DNA of 48,567 nt from an uncultured Pseudanabaenaceae cyanobacterium. Lineage in GTDB: Bacteria > Cyanobacteriota > Cyanobacteriia > PCC-9006 > JAAUQQ01. The notes beneath the pieces were generated by a model. That model made no database searches. It had not been told where the DNA came from and saw only the letters and a list, made by a program, of their open reading frames with translations. The stretch is taken from assembly GCA_938021205.1 (NCBI GenBank), contig CALIGI010000015.1, positions 1-48,567 of the forward strand. Direction: 5' to 3'. This document shows, piece after piece, positions 27,068 to 36,012 of the stretch (its first letter is position 1; every line of letters starts with the position of its first letter). Both the position numbers and the translations under genes were made by a program.

Positions 27068-27463
27068 AGTAAACACCGCAAAGAATTCTAAAGGAATTTT
27101 CAATTCCCCCATCTAAGCATGGATTCTTGCGAGCATTGATGCTCCCATGACTCCTACGATATTGGAGGAGTCATGTAGAAGGATCCACAGCTCTCGTCTG
27201 ATTCGCTGAGACCAAAGGGTCGTTGCATCATTAACTCTGATTCACGGGGCTATTGTGATTTTTGTAGAGCGGTTTCGCCTTATCTTAAGTTTCCAATAAA
27301 ACTCTCGTAACTAGGCATATCTTCATAGAGATTAGGGCCAGATTGAAGATTAGGAGAACCCCTTTGGTTGCCAGAGAAAATCCTAGAATCCCTAACTATC
27401 ATTAGGTTGTCGGACTCTAATGGAGTGCGATTTCGCAGCTTATAGATAGAGGCCAGGCTACCG
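27068..27463. other. Divergent intergenic region, nblB-like / sugar transferase
   Basis: A 396-bp gap with an inverted repeat at 27146-27175 and no supported gene. An 87-codon minus-strand frame (27280-27543) overlaps the sugar transferase start and looks spurious. Confidence 0.35.
27146..27175. repeat. Inverted repeat upstream of nblB-like gene
   Basis: CATGACTCCT (27146-27155) and AGGAGTCATG (27166-27175) are perfect complements with a 10-nt loop. The site is 79 bases before the nblB-like ATG, so it could be an operator or a leader hairpin; no T-run follows. Confidence 0.45.
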
Positions 27464-28162
27464 ATGATATCTACGTGGAGTTCCCGTAAAATTCTTGCTT
27501 CTCCTCTTCCGATTCTGGAGAGTGAAACGGAAATTTCGGCCATTCCTTTGAGTCTTCATCCCTCGGCTGCTTCGCGCCTGAAGCGTGCTGTGGATATTAT
27601 TGGAGCATTGATAGGTTTGACGATGACAGCTCTGCTTTTCCCTCTGATCGCGATCGCGATTCGCTTAGAAGGGCCTGGGCCAATTCTTTATCGGCAGATG
27701 CGCTGTGGTCTGCGTGGCCAAGTCTTTGCAATTTGGAAGTTTCGCTCCATGGTTGCTGATGCAGATAAGCTCCAGCATCTAGTGACCAATCAAGCTGAGG
27801 GGAACATGTTCAAAAATGCGAATGACCCTCGTATTACCCGAGTGGGTCGCTTCCTCCGCAAAACGAGCCTGGATGAGTTTCCTCAGTTTTGGAATGTGCT
27901 GATGGGGCAAATGAGTCTTGTGGGGACGAGGCCACCCACGGTGAGTGAAGTCGTCCAGTATCAACTCCATCACTGGGATCGCCTCAGAGTAAAGCCTGGG
28001 ATTACAGGGGAATGGCAAGTTCATGGTCGTTCCTGCGTCTCAGATTTTGAGGCTGTGGTGGCCCTTGACCTCAAATATCAGCGTAAGTGGTCTGTGCTTT
28101 ATGACATCCTATTGATCATTAAGACCTTTGGAGTTGTATTTACTAGCCGTGGCGCTTGTTAA
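27464..28162 (+). CDS. Polyprenyl-phosphate sugar-phosphate transferase (bacterial sugar transferase)
   Basis: This 232-residue membrane enzyme transfers a sugar-1-phosphate from a nucleotide sugar to undecaprenyl phosphate, the first step of exopolysaccharide or O-antigen unit assembly. A transmembrane or re-entrant helix (about residues 44-65: VDIIGALIGLTMTALLFPLI) is followed by FAIWKFRSMVADAD, RITRVGRFLRKTSLDEFPQF, GQMSLVGTRPP and KPGITGEWQVHGRS, all hallmarks of the WbaP/WcaJ catalytic domain. Only the short form is present, without the N-terminal multi-span region. Its sugar is unknown. It overlaps the start of pgsA by 14 bp, so the two are likely co-translated. Confidence 0.93.
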   Translation: MISTWSSRKILASPLPILESETEISAIPLSLHPSAASRLKRAVDIIGALIGLTMTALLFPLIAIAIRLEGPGPILYRQMRCGLRGQVFAIWKFRSMVADADKLQHLVTNQAEGNMFKNANDPRITRVGRFLRKTSLDEFPQFWNVLMGQMSLVGTRPPTVSEVVQYQLHHWDRLRVKPGITGEWQVHGRSCVSDFEAVVALDLKYQRKWSVLYDILLIIKTFGVVFTSRGAC

Positions 28163-28673
28163 AACCATCAATCTTCCGACTTGGATTACCCTCTCTCGTT
28201 TAGTTGGGATTCCATTTTTGCTATACCTTATGCAGTCCACTGCGCTTTCAATGCGTTGGTGGGCTGTTGTTCTATTTGCAGTGATTGCCGCTACGGATTG
28301 GCTGGATGGCTATCTGGCAAGACGTTTGAACCAGGTGACGGATTTGGGGAAGTTTCTTGATCCCCTGGTGGATAAGTTGATGGTGATGGCTCCCTTGCTA
28401 GCCCTATTGAGTGAAGGCAAGCTAGCGGTTTGGGGAGTGTTTTTGATCTTGGCGCGGGAGGTCGCGATCGCTGGTTGGCGCGTCAGCCAAACTACAATTT
28501 CTGGTGCAAATATTTGGGGCAAGCTCAAAACAGTCAGCCAAATTGTGGCCATCTTACTGCTCATGGCTCCATTACCAGGACCGTTTCCCCAGGTTGCCCT
28601 TGTCGTTTTTTGGCTCTCTGTCGCCCTTACCCTTTGGTCTGGCCTGATCTATCTATTGCCTCGTCAAAACTAA
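28149..28673 (+). CDS. pgsA: CDP-diacylglycerol--glycerol-3-phosphate 3-phosphatidyltransferase
   Basis: This protein of about 174 residues makes phosphatidylglycerol phosphate, the precursor of PG, which is the only phospholipid class of cyanobacterial thylakoids. The CDP-alcohol phosphotransferase motif is complete: DWLDGYLARRLNQVTDLGKFLDPLVDK (D-G-x2-A-R-x8-G-x3-D-x3-D). The N-terminus NLPTWITLSRLVGIPFLLYL is typical. I chose the GTG at 28149; a TTG at 28128 would add seven residues. Both overlap the upstream sugar transferase stop. A bidirectional hairpin follows, facing bcsA. Confidence 0.95.
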   Translation: MALVKTINLPTWITLSRLVGIPFLLYLMQSTALSMRWWAVVLFAVIAATDWLDGYLARRLNQVTDLGKFLDPLVDKLMVMAPLLALLSEGKLAVWGVFLILAREVAIAGWRVSQTTISGANIWGKLKTVSQIVAILLLMAPLPGPFPQVALVVFWLSVALTLWSGLIYLLPRQN

Positions 28674-28798
28674 GAACGAGGATTTATTCAGACCGTATTA
28701 ATGGTCAGGATGTTTAAATCGCCCTTGTACTTCTCGACCATTTTATTGATTGTAACGGCGGTGTCTCAACAGTTTTGACTTTTCAATAAGCGCTCTAT

Positions 28799-28837
28799 AG
28801 AAAAGGCCCTGTGCATTGCTTGCACAGGGCCTTTTCT
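28799..28837. terminator. Bidirectional terminator between pgsA and bcsA
   Basis: A perfect 17-bp stem (28799-28815 with 28821-28837) and a TTGCT loop. The ends are A-rich on one side and T-rich on the other, so it can terminate the convergent pgsA and bcsA transcripts. Confidence 0.8.
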
Positions 28838-28869
28838 AAGCGATGAGTTGTTGATTGAATGCAGCGATC

Positions 28870-31455
28870 TTAAAGTGTCCGCATGAGATTGCGAATCTTG
28901 GGACGCTGACGCTCCATGACCTGCTCAGGGAACATTAACTCAATCACAGTTCGGGTTCCTTGTTCATCACTGAGCCGATCAACCTGAACGACCTGGCCCA
29001 GGAGGCGGCTCGGTAAGGCATCACTGCCATTTGGGGTGAGTAATAGACCCACCAGTGCGGCAGATTCACCCATCTGCTGTAGCTCACGGGGGGAATGGGG
29101 CAGCTCAACTTTCAAGCCTTTGCTGTCAATCTCCAGAGCGGCACCGCTATAGAAGCTGCCTTCCCAATAAAGCTGCACAGCGGCTTGAATTTGCATGCGC
29201 ATGCGCTGACCCACCGCAGGGCGGGTTTCTCGGAAAGAGCGCTTGAGGCTGGTGGCAATGAAGCGGAATGAGCTGAGCGGATCGTCCGAGCCCTCACGAT
29301 TCTGGGAATACCATTCCCATACATCGGAGTAGATGACGATACTCAGGGCATCTTTCTGGGACTGGGTGAGGTCGATGAAGTCAATCGCGAGGCGAATCTG
29401 ACTCTCCGTTGTGGGCAATGCACGAATGATGCGTCCGTTGACAAAGGCCCTGGCTCCAAAGTCACCGTGAATCTCTAGCTCCACCTCGTCGGGTAGGTTG
29501 GGCCAGCTATCTAGGGTCATTTGGCAGCCCGTTTCGCTGATGTCGATGGTGGTCCCTTCTAGGACCATGTCAGGGCTATAGAGGGTGACGGGTAGCTTAC
29601 GGTCCAGGCGGTGGGAGACGCGTAATTGAGGCTGCTCATAGGCCACCAACAGAGCAGAGACGAGGAGAATCAGGTTGAATATTCCCCAGAAGGCATTGAT
29701 TAAGACGGCTTCTGTGTCCTCGGGCCGTTGCATCAGCCAGATGGGAACGGAGATTAGGGAAAGGGTGACTAGGATTGTCACGAGGAGCAGAGGCCGAGAG
29801 GATTCCCAGTCAAAGGTTCGCTTGGTGATCGAGGAGCCTTTGTCCGTGACGTTGAAACTACCCAGCTTGGGGTTAATCAGTGCCATTAGGGTGACTATAC
29901 CCGCCTGGAAGGACATGGCAAATTCATAAATCTCGTTCCAGAACGAGAAGCGGACGTTTTTGTAGGGGATGAAGTTGGCGTAGGTGGAGAGCACGATATG
30001 GGGCAAGGCGTAGACCAGGGTCTCCAAACCCAAACCCTTAATGGGGTTGATGCCAAAGAGGAGGAAAAGGGTGGGAGCGATCGCGTACATCAAGCGCGGA
30101 AAGCCATAGAAGAAGTGAGATGTGGCACTGAAGTAGCAAAGCCTTTGGGGCAATGAAAGTTTCAGTTTGGGGTTGAGCAAGGGATTCTCGATGCGGAGAA
30201 TCTGGGCCATGCCCCTTGCCCAGCGGACCTGCTGACCGACATAGGAGGAGAACATTTCCGGTGCCAGACCGGCCACCATGATCTTGTCGTAGTAGACGGT
30301 CTCATAACCTAGGGCATGGAGACGGAAGGAAGTGTGGCAATCTTCGGTCACGGTTTCTACCGCGATACCGCCAATTTCCAAGACATAATCCTTACGAATT
30401 ACCGCAGCGGAGCCGCAGAAGAAAGCCGCGTTCCAGAAGTCGTTGCCTTTTTGCAAGACCTTATAGAACAGCTCGTTACCCACTGGTATTTTGCCGCCTG
30501 TGAGCAGGTTACGCTCAAAGGGATCGGGGTTATAGAACCAGTGGGGGGTTTGAACTAGGGCCACCTTCGGTTTGAAGAAGAAGCCCACGGTGTGCTTTAG
30601 AAACTGGCGCGATGGAATGTGGTCGCAGTCCAGGATCATGACCAAGTCGCCATTGGTCTTGTACATGGCGGTGTTGATGTTGCCCGCCTTGGCATGATCG
30701 TTGTTGTCGCGGGTGAGCATTTCGCAGCCCAGCTCGGCACACATGCGACGCAGCTCTTCGCGGCGGTCTTTGTATTTCTCGGCACGACCATCATCGAGGA
30801 TGTAGACCTTCTTCTTTTCCTCGGGATAGTCGATCGCCAGCGCTCCCAGAGCAGTCTTACGAACGATCTCTACATCTTCGTTATAGGTCGGGATGTAGAT
30901 GTCAACGCTAAACCATTGATCCTGGGGGAAGGTCTCCAAATCTACAGGTTTGCGATCGCGCAGCTTCAAGGTCTGAAAATAGGACAAGAAGAGCGTCAGG
31001 ATGGCATATAGCTCTGCGACGTAGAGCAGAACGCTGAAGCTTCCATCTAGCCAGGTATCAAAGTTGAGCGTGTAGGAAGTGCGGTAGTAGAGGTAGCGCA
31101 GGGTGGTGATCGCACTCACCCAAATCAGCAACAGGTGCAGATATTCGCTTGTTTTTGCTTCGTCTCGGCGCTGCTCTAGCTGGACTATGCCCCAGCCCAG
31201 GAGGATGAGGGAAAAGGCGATCGCGCCCTGCTGCCAAATCGCCAAAGGCGTAATGACCAGGGGCACAGCAATGACCAACATGAGACCCAGCAGGGTCCAA
31301 AGCAATTGCGTCGGCAGCCAGCCAAAGAACCGATCCATGGTGTTCGGAACACCATTGACCAAGAGGCCAGTTAGGCCTCCCTGGGACTGGGATGGCTGTT
31401 GTTCCAAGGAAGTCTCTACCGGGCTCGGATTCGAGTCGGAATTTAGTTGAGTCAT
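28870..31455 (-). CDS. bcsA: Cellulose synthase catalytic subunit BcsA with PilZ domain
   Basis: This 861-residue family-2 glycosyltransferase polymerises UDP-glucose and extrudes the chain across the inner membrane. N-terminal membrane spans (about 45-170) precede the catalytic domain, with DDGRAEKY, the DCD of MILDCDHIPS, the TEDCHTS motif and QQVRWARG (QxxRW). More membrane spans follow. A PilZ domain near residues 605-705 has RVSHRLDRKLP and DISETG, the same spacing as RxxxR...DxSxxG in E. coli BcsA, so c-di-GMP binding looks intact. A second PilZ-like stretch follows near 750-850. The ATG abuts the bcsB stop with no gap, which indicates translational coupling. Confidence 0.95.
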   Translation of the reverse strand: MTQLNSDSNPSPVETSLEQQPSQSQGGLTGLLVNGVPNTMDRFFGWLPTQLLWTLLGLMLVIAVPLVITPLAIWQQGAIAFSLILLGWGIVQLEQRRDEAKTSEYLHLLLIWVSAITTLRYLYYRTSYTLNFDTWLDGSFSVLLYVAELYAILTLFLSYFQTLKLRDRKPVDLETFPQDQWFSVDIYIPTYNEDVEIVRKTALGALAIDYPEEKKKVYILDDGRAEKYKDRREELRRMCAELGCEMLTRDNNDHAKAGNINTAMYKTNGDLVMILDCDHIPSRQFLKHTVGFFFKPKVALVQTPHWFYNPDPFERNLLTGGKIPVGNELFYKVLQKGNDFWNAAFFCGSAAVIRKDYVLEIGGIAVETVTEDCHTSFRLHALGYETVYYDKIMVAGLAPEMFSSYVGQQVRWARGMAQILRIENPLLNPKLKLSLPQRLCYFSATSHFFYGFPRLMYAIAPTLFLLFGINPIKGLGLETLVYALPHIVLSTYANFIPYKNVRFSFWNEIYEFAMSFQAGIVTLMALINPKLGSFNVTDKGSSITKRTFDWESSRPLLLVTILVTLSLISVPIWLMQRPEDTEAVLINAFWGIFNLILLVSALLVAYEQPQLRVSHRLDRKLPVTLYSPDMVLEGTTIDISETGCQMTLDSWPNLPDEVELEIHGDFGARAFVNGRIIRALPTTESQIRLAIDFIDLTQSQKDALSIVIYSDVWEWYSQNREGSDDPLSSFRFIATSLKRSFRETRPAVGQRMRMQIQAAVQLYWEGSFYSGAALEIDSKGLKVELPHSPRELQQMGESAALVGLLLTPNGSDALPSRLLGQVVQVDRLSDEQGTRTVIELMFPEQVMERQRPKIRNLMRTL

Positions 31456-34074
31456 TTACTTTGTGCCTCCCACCCGTTTGAGGTAAATCTGGGAAATGCC
31501 GTACATCATCAAGCAGAGGCCCAGTACCGCAACAGGCAACAGGAGCCAGCGCTCCTGGAGGAACCGGGATGCCTTACTGAGAGGACCCACATTTTCAAGG
31601 CGCTTGGTATTGTTGGCCTGTAGGCTCTTGAATTCGTAAGCATTGGGGTCAAATGGAGAAGCCGTTTCATCATTGCGGCTGACCAAGACCGTATCGCCTT
31701 CAAGCTGAAGGAACCAAGTGTCATATTCCAAGACCTGCTGAACGATGCTGAGGTCTGAATCGGACTGGCCCGTCAGCGCCAGAATCACTCGCTCCTTATT
31801 CCAAGGGGAAATGATTTGCTGGATGATGCCTTTACCATCCATGGTTTGGACAACGGTGCCGTCTTTACCCGTGAGGCTATTGCCTGTCAGAATGAGGCTG
31901 TTGCCTCGCTTGGTCTTTTGGCTTAGCTCACTGGCCAAAGGCAGTTGATCGCGGTTACCGACCAGGATGAGGTTGTCGCTGTCTCGCTCGCTATTGGGCA
32001 GTGAGCTTTCGAGGTAAGCGTTGATTTGAACGGCCTTGGAGTCGCTGAGGCGGCCCAGGCGCTCGCTGGCTTCTAGCAAGGCGAGAAGGGCGGCTTGGCT
32101 GGGGTTTGCAGCAGTGACAAAGCTGGTGTTGGAAAGGTCCTGGGGAGCTGCAAAGGGGAAGCCCACCTGAGCCAGCTTGAGATTGGGTAGGTCAACAGAG
32201 GTTTCCCGGTTGAGGTTAAAGCTGGTATCGCTATGGACCGTGGCCCAGAGGTTGCTGTCGTTGGCGATACCGCAATCTCCGTCATCTTTGGGATTGAGCT
32301 GGAATGCAATCCGCAGCTTTGAATCAGGCTTGATCAGGTTTTCTGGCAGATTGACGTTGAAGGTTTCGTTGGTGCCACCCCGACCGCTGAGACGTTGTCC
32401 CGCGATAGTGACATCATCAATTGCGACTTCCACAGTGGAATTGCGTGGGTTTAGACCTGGGGCGTAGCTGTAAACCAGCTTCATTGCGTTGCCGCGTAGG
32501 AAGTGGTCATCGCCCAGGGCACGGAAGTCGATGTCAATGGGGGGAGCACTGGAGGCTCTCACCGTAATGTCCTTGAAAGGCTTGCCGCCAAATTGCTTGA
32601 GGGCAGAAAGCGTGAACTTGTCCTCGGTGGGTAAGTGACCTGGCCAGTTGCGCGGTTCGGGAGACTTAGGTTGGGTTGTGCTTGTAGCTAGTGTGATAAA
32701 ACTGTTTTTCAGGACTGAGCCATCTCGGCTTTGTAGGGTTTGGATGCCTCGCTCGATTGCCTTGGGACCGTTACCAGTGATGACTAGAACTGGGTTACCG
32801 CTCTCGGGGACGGTGGCCAGCATCAGTAGGGCGACATCGTCAGGAAAAGGTTTCTTGTTCTTGCTGTCAAAGAACTTGCCGTTGGCCTGGTTGAAGGGGA
32901 GAGCCAGTTTCTTGAGCAGGGGCTGATTTTCGGGGGTACCGATAATGACGAGGCGATCATTCCAAGCCAGGTTGTCAAAGTCCTCAACTATATTGGTGCT
33001 CAAGGGGCGGTAGTCCGCTTGGCGACCCATGCTTGCCTGGAATCGAGCAGCGGCAGTCATCCAGGTTTGATCGACTGCTTCGGGCATCACGTAGGTGACG
33101 CGGTTCGCATCTAGGGCGAGATCATCGAAGAAGGGATAGGGGAAATTCGCGAAGTCTAGGGCGATCTCCTGGGGCTGGTAATCCAAAATTATTTTGGAGT
33201 CCGGCATCACCTCCGTCCAGAGCATGGGGTCCGCCGGATTGGAGCAAGCCTTATCATTATTTTGTTGGGCGACGAGGGTGATTTCGGTGTAATCCTGAAT
33301 TAGGTTTGCAGGAATATCTACCAAGAACTCGCCGATTTCGCCGTTGGTTTGGGTTAGCGGAACACTGCCAACGCTCGTGCCATTGACGCGAACAATCAGA
33401 TTGGAACGCTCGGGCAGAAGGTCGGGGGAATGCTGATAGCGAATCAAGGCCTTAATCGTCTTCACATCCCAACCCCGAGGGCGAGTGAAGCCTAAGCGGC
33501 GCTCTGAATACACGCCTCGCATTTGCAGGCGGTTACCGACGATGGGGCTACGGTTGAACTCTAGTATGTAGCGACTTAGAGGACCGCTGGCCAAGGCTTT
33601 GGTTGTCGTCGAGGAATTGCTTTGCTCGGAGGTCTCGCCTTCGGCAAGAACCTCTACCTCGGGGGCATTAGACTCTGTTGATTCTGCCTCGACCGGTGCG
33701 ACTTGACGTGCTAATGGTCGGGGGGAGTAGGCTGCTGGAGCTTCGTAGACGGGCTCTGGGGCGCTATAGACTTGAGCCGGAGCGGGTGCCGGAGGAGGAC
33801 TATAGACTGGAGCCGGAGCTGGCCGATAAACTGGAGCTGGCGGTGGAGCAGTGGGAAGCTCAAATTCCCGAATGAGTTGATTTTCATCTTGAACCACAGT
33901 TCCCTGGGCATGCGCGGCAGTCTGGAAAGACTGGGCCAAGGGGAGAACCATCGCGACGCAAAGGCCGCTGCTGCCCAGGGCCAATAACTTGCAGAGGATT
34001 GGACTGAGTCGCCGAGGCAGTTTAGATCGCGATGTCTGGGTTTCCCCGGACAGTCGGCGAGGCAGGCGTTTCAT
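31456..34074 (-). CDS. bcsB: Cellulose synthase periplasmic subunit BcsB
   Basis: This 872-residue protein has a signal peptide (about residues 25-55), a Pro/Ala-rich linker (75-130), two jelly-roll/ferredoxin-like repeats and a C-terminal membrane anchor (WLLLPVAVLGLCLMMYGISQIY). BcsB guides the nascent glucan through the periplasm and activates BcsA. Family segments include VNGTSVGSVPLT, IPANLIQDYTEITLVAQ, CSNPADPMLWTEV, LDFANFPYPFFDDLA and FQASMGRQADY. The pattern repeats in the second half (IAFQLNPKDDGDCGIANDSNLWATV). The Pro-rich linker is longer than usual and may cross the peptidoglycan. It directly precedes bcsA. Confidence 0.93.
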   Translation of the reverse strand: MKRLPRRLSGETQTSRSKLPRRLSPILCKLLALGSSGLCVAMVLPLAQSFQTAAHAQGTVVQDENQLIREFELPTAPPPAPVYRPAPAPVYSPPPAPAPAQVYSAPEPVYEAPAAYSPRPLARQVAPVEAESTESNAPEVEVLAEGETSEQSNSSTTTKALASGPLSRYILEFNRSPIVGNRLQMRGVYSERRLGFTRPRGWDVKTIKALIRYQHSPDLLPERSNLIVRVNGTSVGSVPLTQTNGEIGEFLVDIPANLIQDYTEITLVAQQNNDKACSNPADPMLWTEVMPDSKIILDYQPQEIALDFANFPYPFFDDLALDANRVTYVMPEAVDQTWMTAAARFQASMGRQADYRPLSTNIVEDFDNLAWNDRLVIIGTPENQPLLKKLALPFNQANGKFFDSKNKKPFPDDVALLMLATVPESGNPVLVITGNGPKAIERGIQTLQSRDGSVLKNSFITLATSTTQPKSPEPRNWPGHLPTEDKFTLSALKQFGGKPFKDITVRASSAPPIDIDFRALGDDHFLRGNAMKLVYSYAPGLNPRNSTVEVAIDDVTIAGQRLSGRGGTNETFNVNLPENLIKPDSKLRIAFQLNPKDDGDCGIANDSNLWATVHSDTSFNLNRETSVDLPNLKLAQVGFPFAAPQDLSNTSFVTAANPSQAALLALLEASERLGRLSDSKAVQINAYLESSLPNSERDSDNLILVGNRDQLPLASELSQKTKRGNSLILTGNSLTGKDGTVVQTMDGKGIIQQIISPWNKERVILALTGQSDSDLSIVQQVLEYDTWFLQLEGDTVLVSRNDETASPFDPNAYEFKSLQANNTKRLENVGPLSKASRFLQERWLLLPVAVLGLCLMMYGISQIYLKRVGGTK

Positions 34075-34323
34075 AATACAAGTAATCCCAAAAATCTATA
34101 TAGCACCGAAGGCAGACCCCCCCTTAGACTTCCCAGAAGGTGGCCTATGTAAATCAGTCAAGTCATATATCGGTGGAAATTGATTGGAGTTGATGGTCTG
34201 CACAGCCCAAACAATAAACTTCTATGGACTAAAAACGACGATTTTAGGTCGTCTTCAAAACTACTTCGGCATAAATACTTAGTGTTCTGTTGAACAAATA
34301 ATACATTTTTAAGGCTATTGCCT

Positions 34324-35592
34324 CTACCGTACTGTCTCGGAAAATAGCTCAACAGGAAACAGTCCTAACCATGCAAGATTTTGGCTGTAGTAGGCTGATT
34401 CATCGTCCCAAAGACCATCTTTGTAGCGAGATAAAAGCTTGAATTGGAACATCTCAGCGGCGATCGCAGGATCAATCAGTTTGAAGGCGGGATAAAGCAT
34501 TCCGTACTGAGATGTGGCTTCGTAGGTGGCTAAGGGGCTGCCGTCTAAGCTGTACTGAGCCCAAATGCGCTGGTCCTGCTGCCAAGCTTGGCGAAAACTC
34601 TCTAAATGCTTCGTTAGGTATTGGCGAGCTTCAGGGGCGTTGAACCAAGTGGCATCTAGAGAGACCCGCCACCAGACTCGGTAAGCATCGAAGCTGTAGT
34701 GACTATTGAGCTTGCTAGGCGGAGTGATGGCTTGGAAGGTACCTTTGGGGGTCGTTTCAATCCAGTTGCTGGGCAATCCTTTCGCTGAGAGCGACGATGA
34801 GTTTTCGAGCACTTGATAGCTGCTCTCCACGAGGCTGAGCCAGTTTCGCTCTGGATCGACGCTAGCAAAAAGGCGGAAGGCGTAGGGGGTGAAGTAGGAG
34901 GGATTGAGCTGAAGGCGATCGCCCTGGACAAAGGCTACTTTGGGGCCGGGTAGTAGGTAACGCTGATCGCTTAGCTTGGCGGTGGACAGTTCCCAAATGT
35001 CTTTGATCTTGAGTTTTGCTAGGGAGAGGTATTCCGGTTTATTCCATCGGCGGGCGGCCAGAATAAGAGCTGTGGCGGCATCAAGGTCGGCGTCGGTGGC
35101 AAAGTTGGGATCGAGGACCCCCCAGCGATCGCTCCGCTTGCCCCAATTCCAGGACCAGAGATGGTCCTGGAGGGGAGCGCCGGGCTGGCTACTGCTGGGG
35201 CGAGCCAGGTTATCTTCGGCCCATTGCAGGGTACGGCTGAAGGTCTCTGGATCGTCGGCAAAGACGGCTCGAAGCATTGCGTAGGCTTGGCTCTCGGAGG
35301 TAGAGCGGCTTTCGGTTTCCCAGTCGATGACGCGGCCATCTTCTTGGATAAACCGTTGGCGATAGGCATGCCAGCTTTCGGTGAGGAGTGCGGGGCTGGG
35401 CTCGGTGGGGAGGCTGGGGTCAAGCTGCTGCTTGACAGGGGCAGGGTCGAGAGGGGCGACGGTGACCACGGGGGGCGCTGGCTCGCTGGGCGTTTCTATG
35501 ACTACAGGAGGGGGGGGAGTAAGATCTCGTTGCTCGCAGCCGGTGATGGCTGGGGTGACGATCAAAAGCAGGATTGCGGGGAATGAACGCAT
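34324..35592 (-). CDS. bcsZ: GH8 endoglucanase lipoprotein (BcsZ-type)
   Basis: This is a 422-residue family-8 glycoside hydrolase. I chose the ATG at 35592, because it gives a clean lipoprotein signal (MRSFPAILLLIVTPAITGC, lipobox Cys19); a start at 35661 would add 23 residues. The catalytic acid is the Glu of STSESQAYAML (about residue 100), and the DADLDAATALILAA aspartates (about 167-169) include the family's second key acid. FVQGDRLQLNPSYFTPYAFRLFA matches BcsZ. BcsZ is a beta-1,4-endoglucanase needed for normal cellulose export. Lipid anchoring is unusual, because enteric BcsZ is a soluble periplasmic protein. It lies 249 bp upstream of bcsB. Confidence 0.92.
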   Translation of the reverse strand: MRSFPAILLLIVTPAITGCEQRDLTPPPPVVIETPSEPAPPVVTVAPLDPAPVKQQLDPSLPTEPSPALLTESWHAYRQRFIQEDGRVIDWETESRSTSESQAYAMLRAVFADDPETFSRTLQWAEDNLARPSSSQPGAPLQDHLWSWNWGKRSDRWGVLDPNFATDADLDAATALILAARRWNKPEYLSLAKLKIKDIWELSTAKLSDQRYLLPGPKVAFVQGDRLQLNPSYFTPYAFRLFASVDPERNWLSLVESSYQVLENSSSLSAKGLPSNWIETTPKGTFQAITPPSKLNSHYSFDAYRVWWRVSLDATWFNAPEARQYLTKHLESFRQAWQQDQRIWAQYSLDGSPLATYEATSQYGMLYPAFKLIDPAIAAEMFQFKLLSRYKDGLWDDESAYYSQNLAWLGLFPVELFSETVR

Positions 35593-36012
35593 AGGTGCCC
35601 AAGCAGTTTCCCTGAGATTGGCGTTGGAGCTGTGGAGGATAGGTTGGGCCGATTCAAGCATCGGTAGTGAGGCTCCCCTAGGAGAGTTATGGCGATCGCT
35701 GTTAATCCTAGCCCGACTTTTCGGATGAGGGACTCCCGAATGACACGGGGGCTGAAGACAATGGGGCTGTGGCCAGCCTTGGCCCTTGCCTTGTCATTCC
35801 GTTGTGATGTTGCAGACTGGGCTAAGGGCTCGTTCAGATGCCTGGTTGTTGCTTAGACGAACTGGCTGGGTGACAGTTCCAGTATTGCTTTGCGTCATTA
35901 AACCCAATTGAAGGTTCTGGATCAACGAAGGGACAGAATCTACCCTGTCCCTTCGTGGAAATATGCGGATGGAAATCGTCTTCCAGATGGGATGGCCAGA
36001 ATAAGGATGGAT
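35593..36012 (-). other. Gene-free spacer between the TPR gene and bcsZ
   Basis: 420 bp with a terminator-like hairpin at 35925-35956 and the bcsZ leader. No gene seen. Confidence 0.35.
35925..35956 (-). terminator. Hairpin after the TPR gene
   Basis: ACGAAGGGACAG (35925-35936) pairs perfectly with CTGTCCCTTCGT (35945-35956) around an 8-nt loop. It is 56 bases past the TPR-protein stop on the minus strand. Confidence 0.55.

Noticed and set aside
27280..27543. 87-codon minus-strand frame upstream of the sugar transferase
   Set aside because: It overlaps the first 80 bases of a well-supported gene and shows no family pattern.
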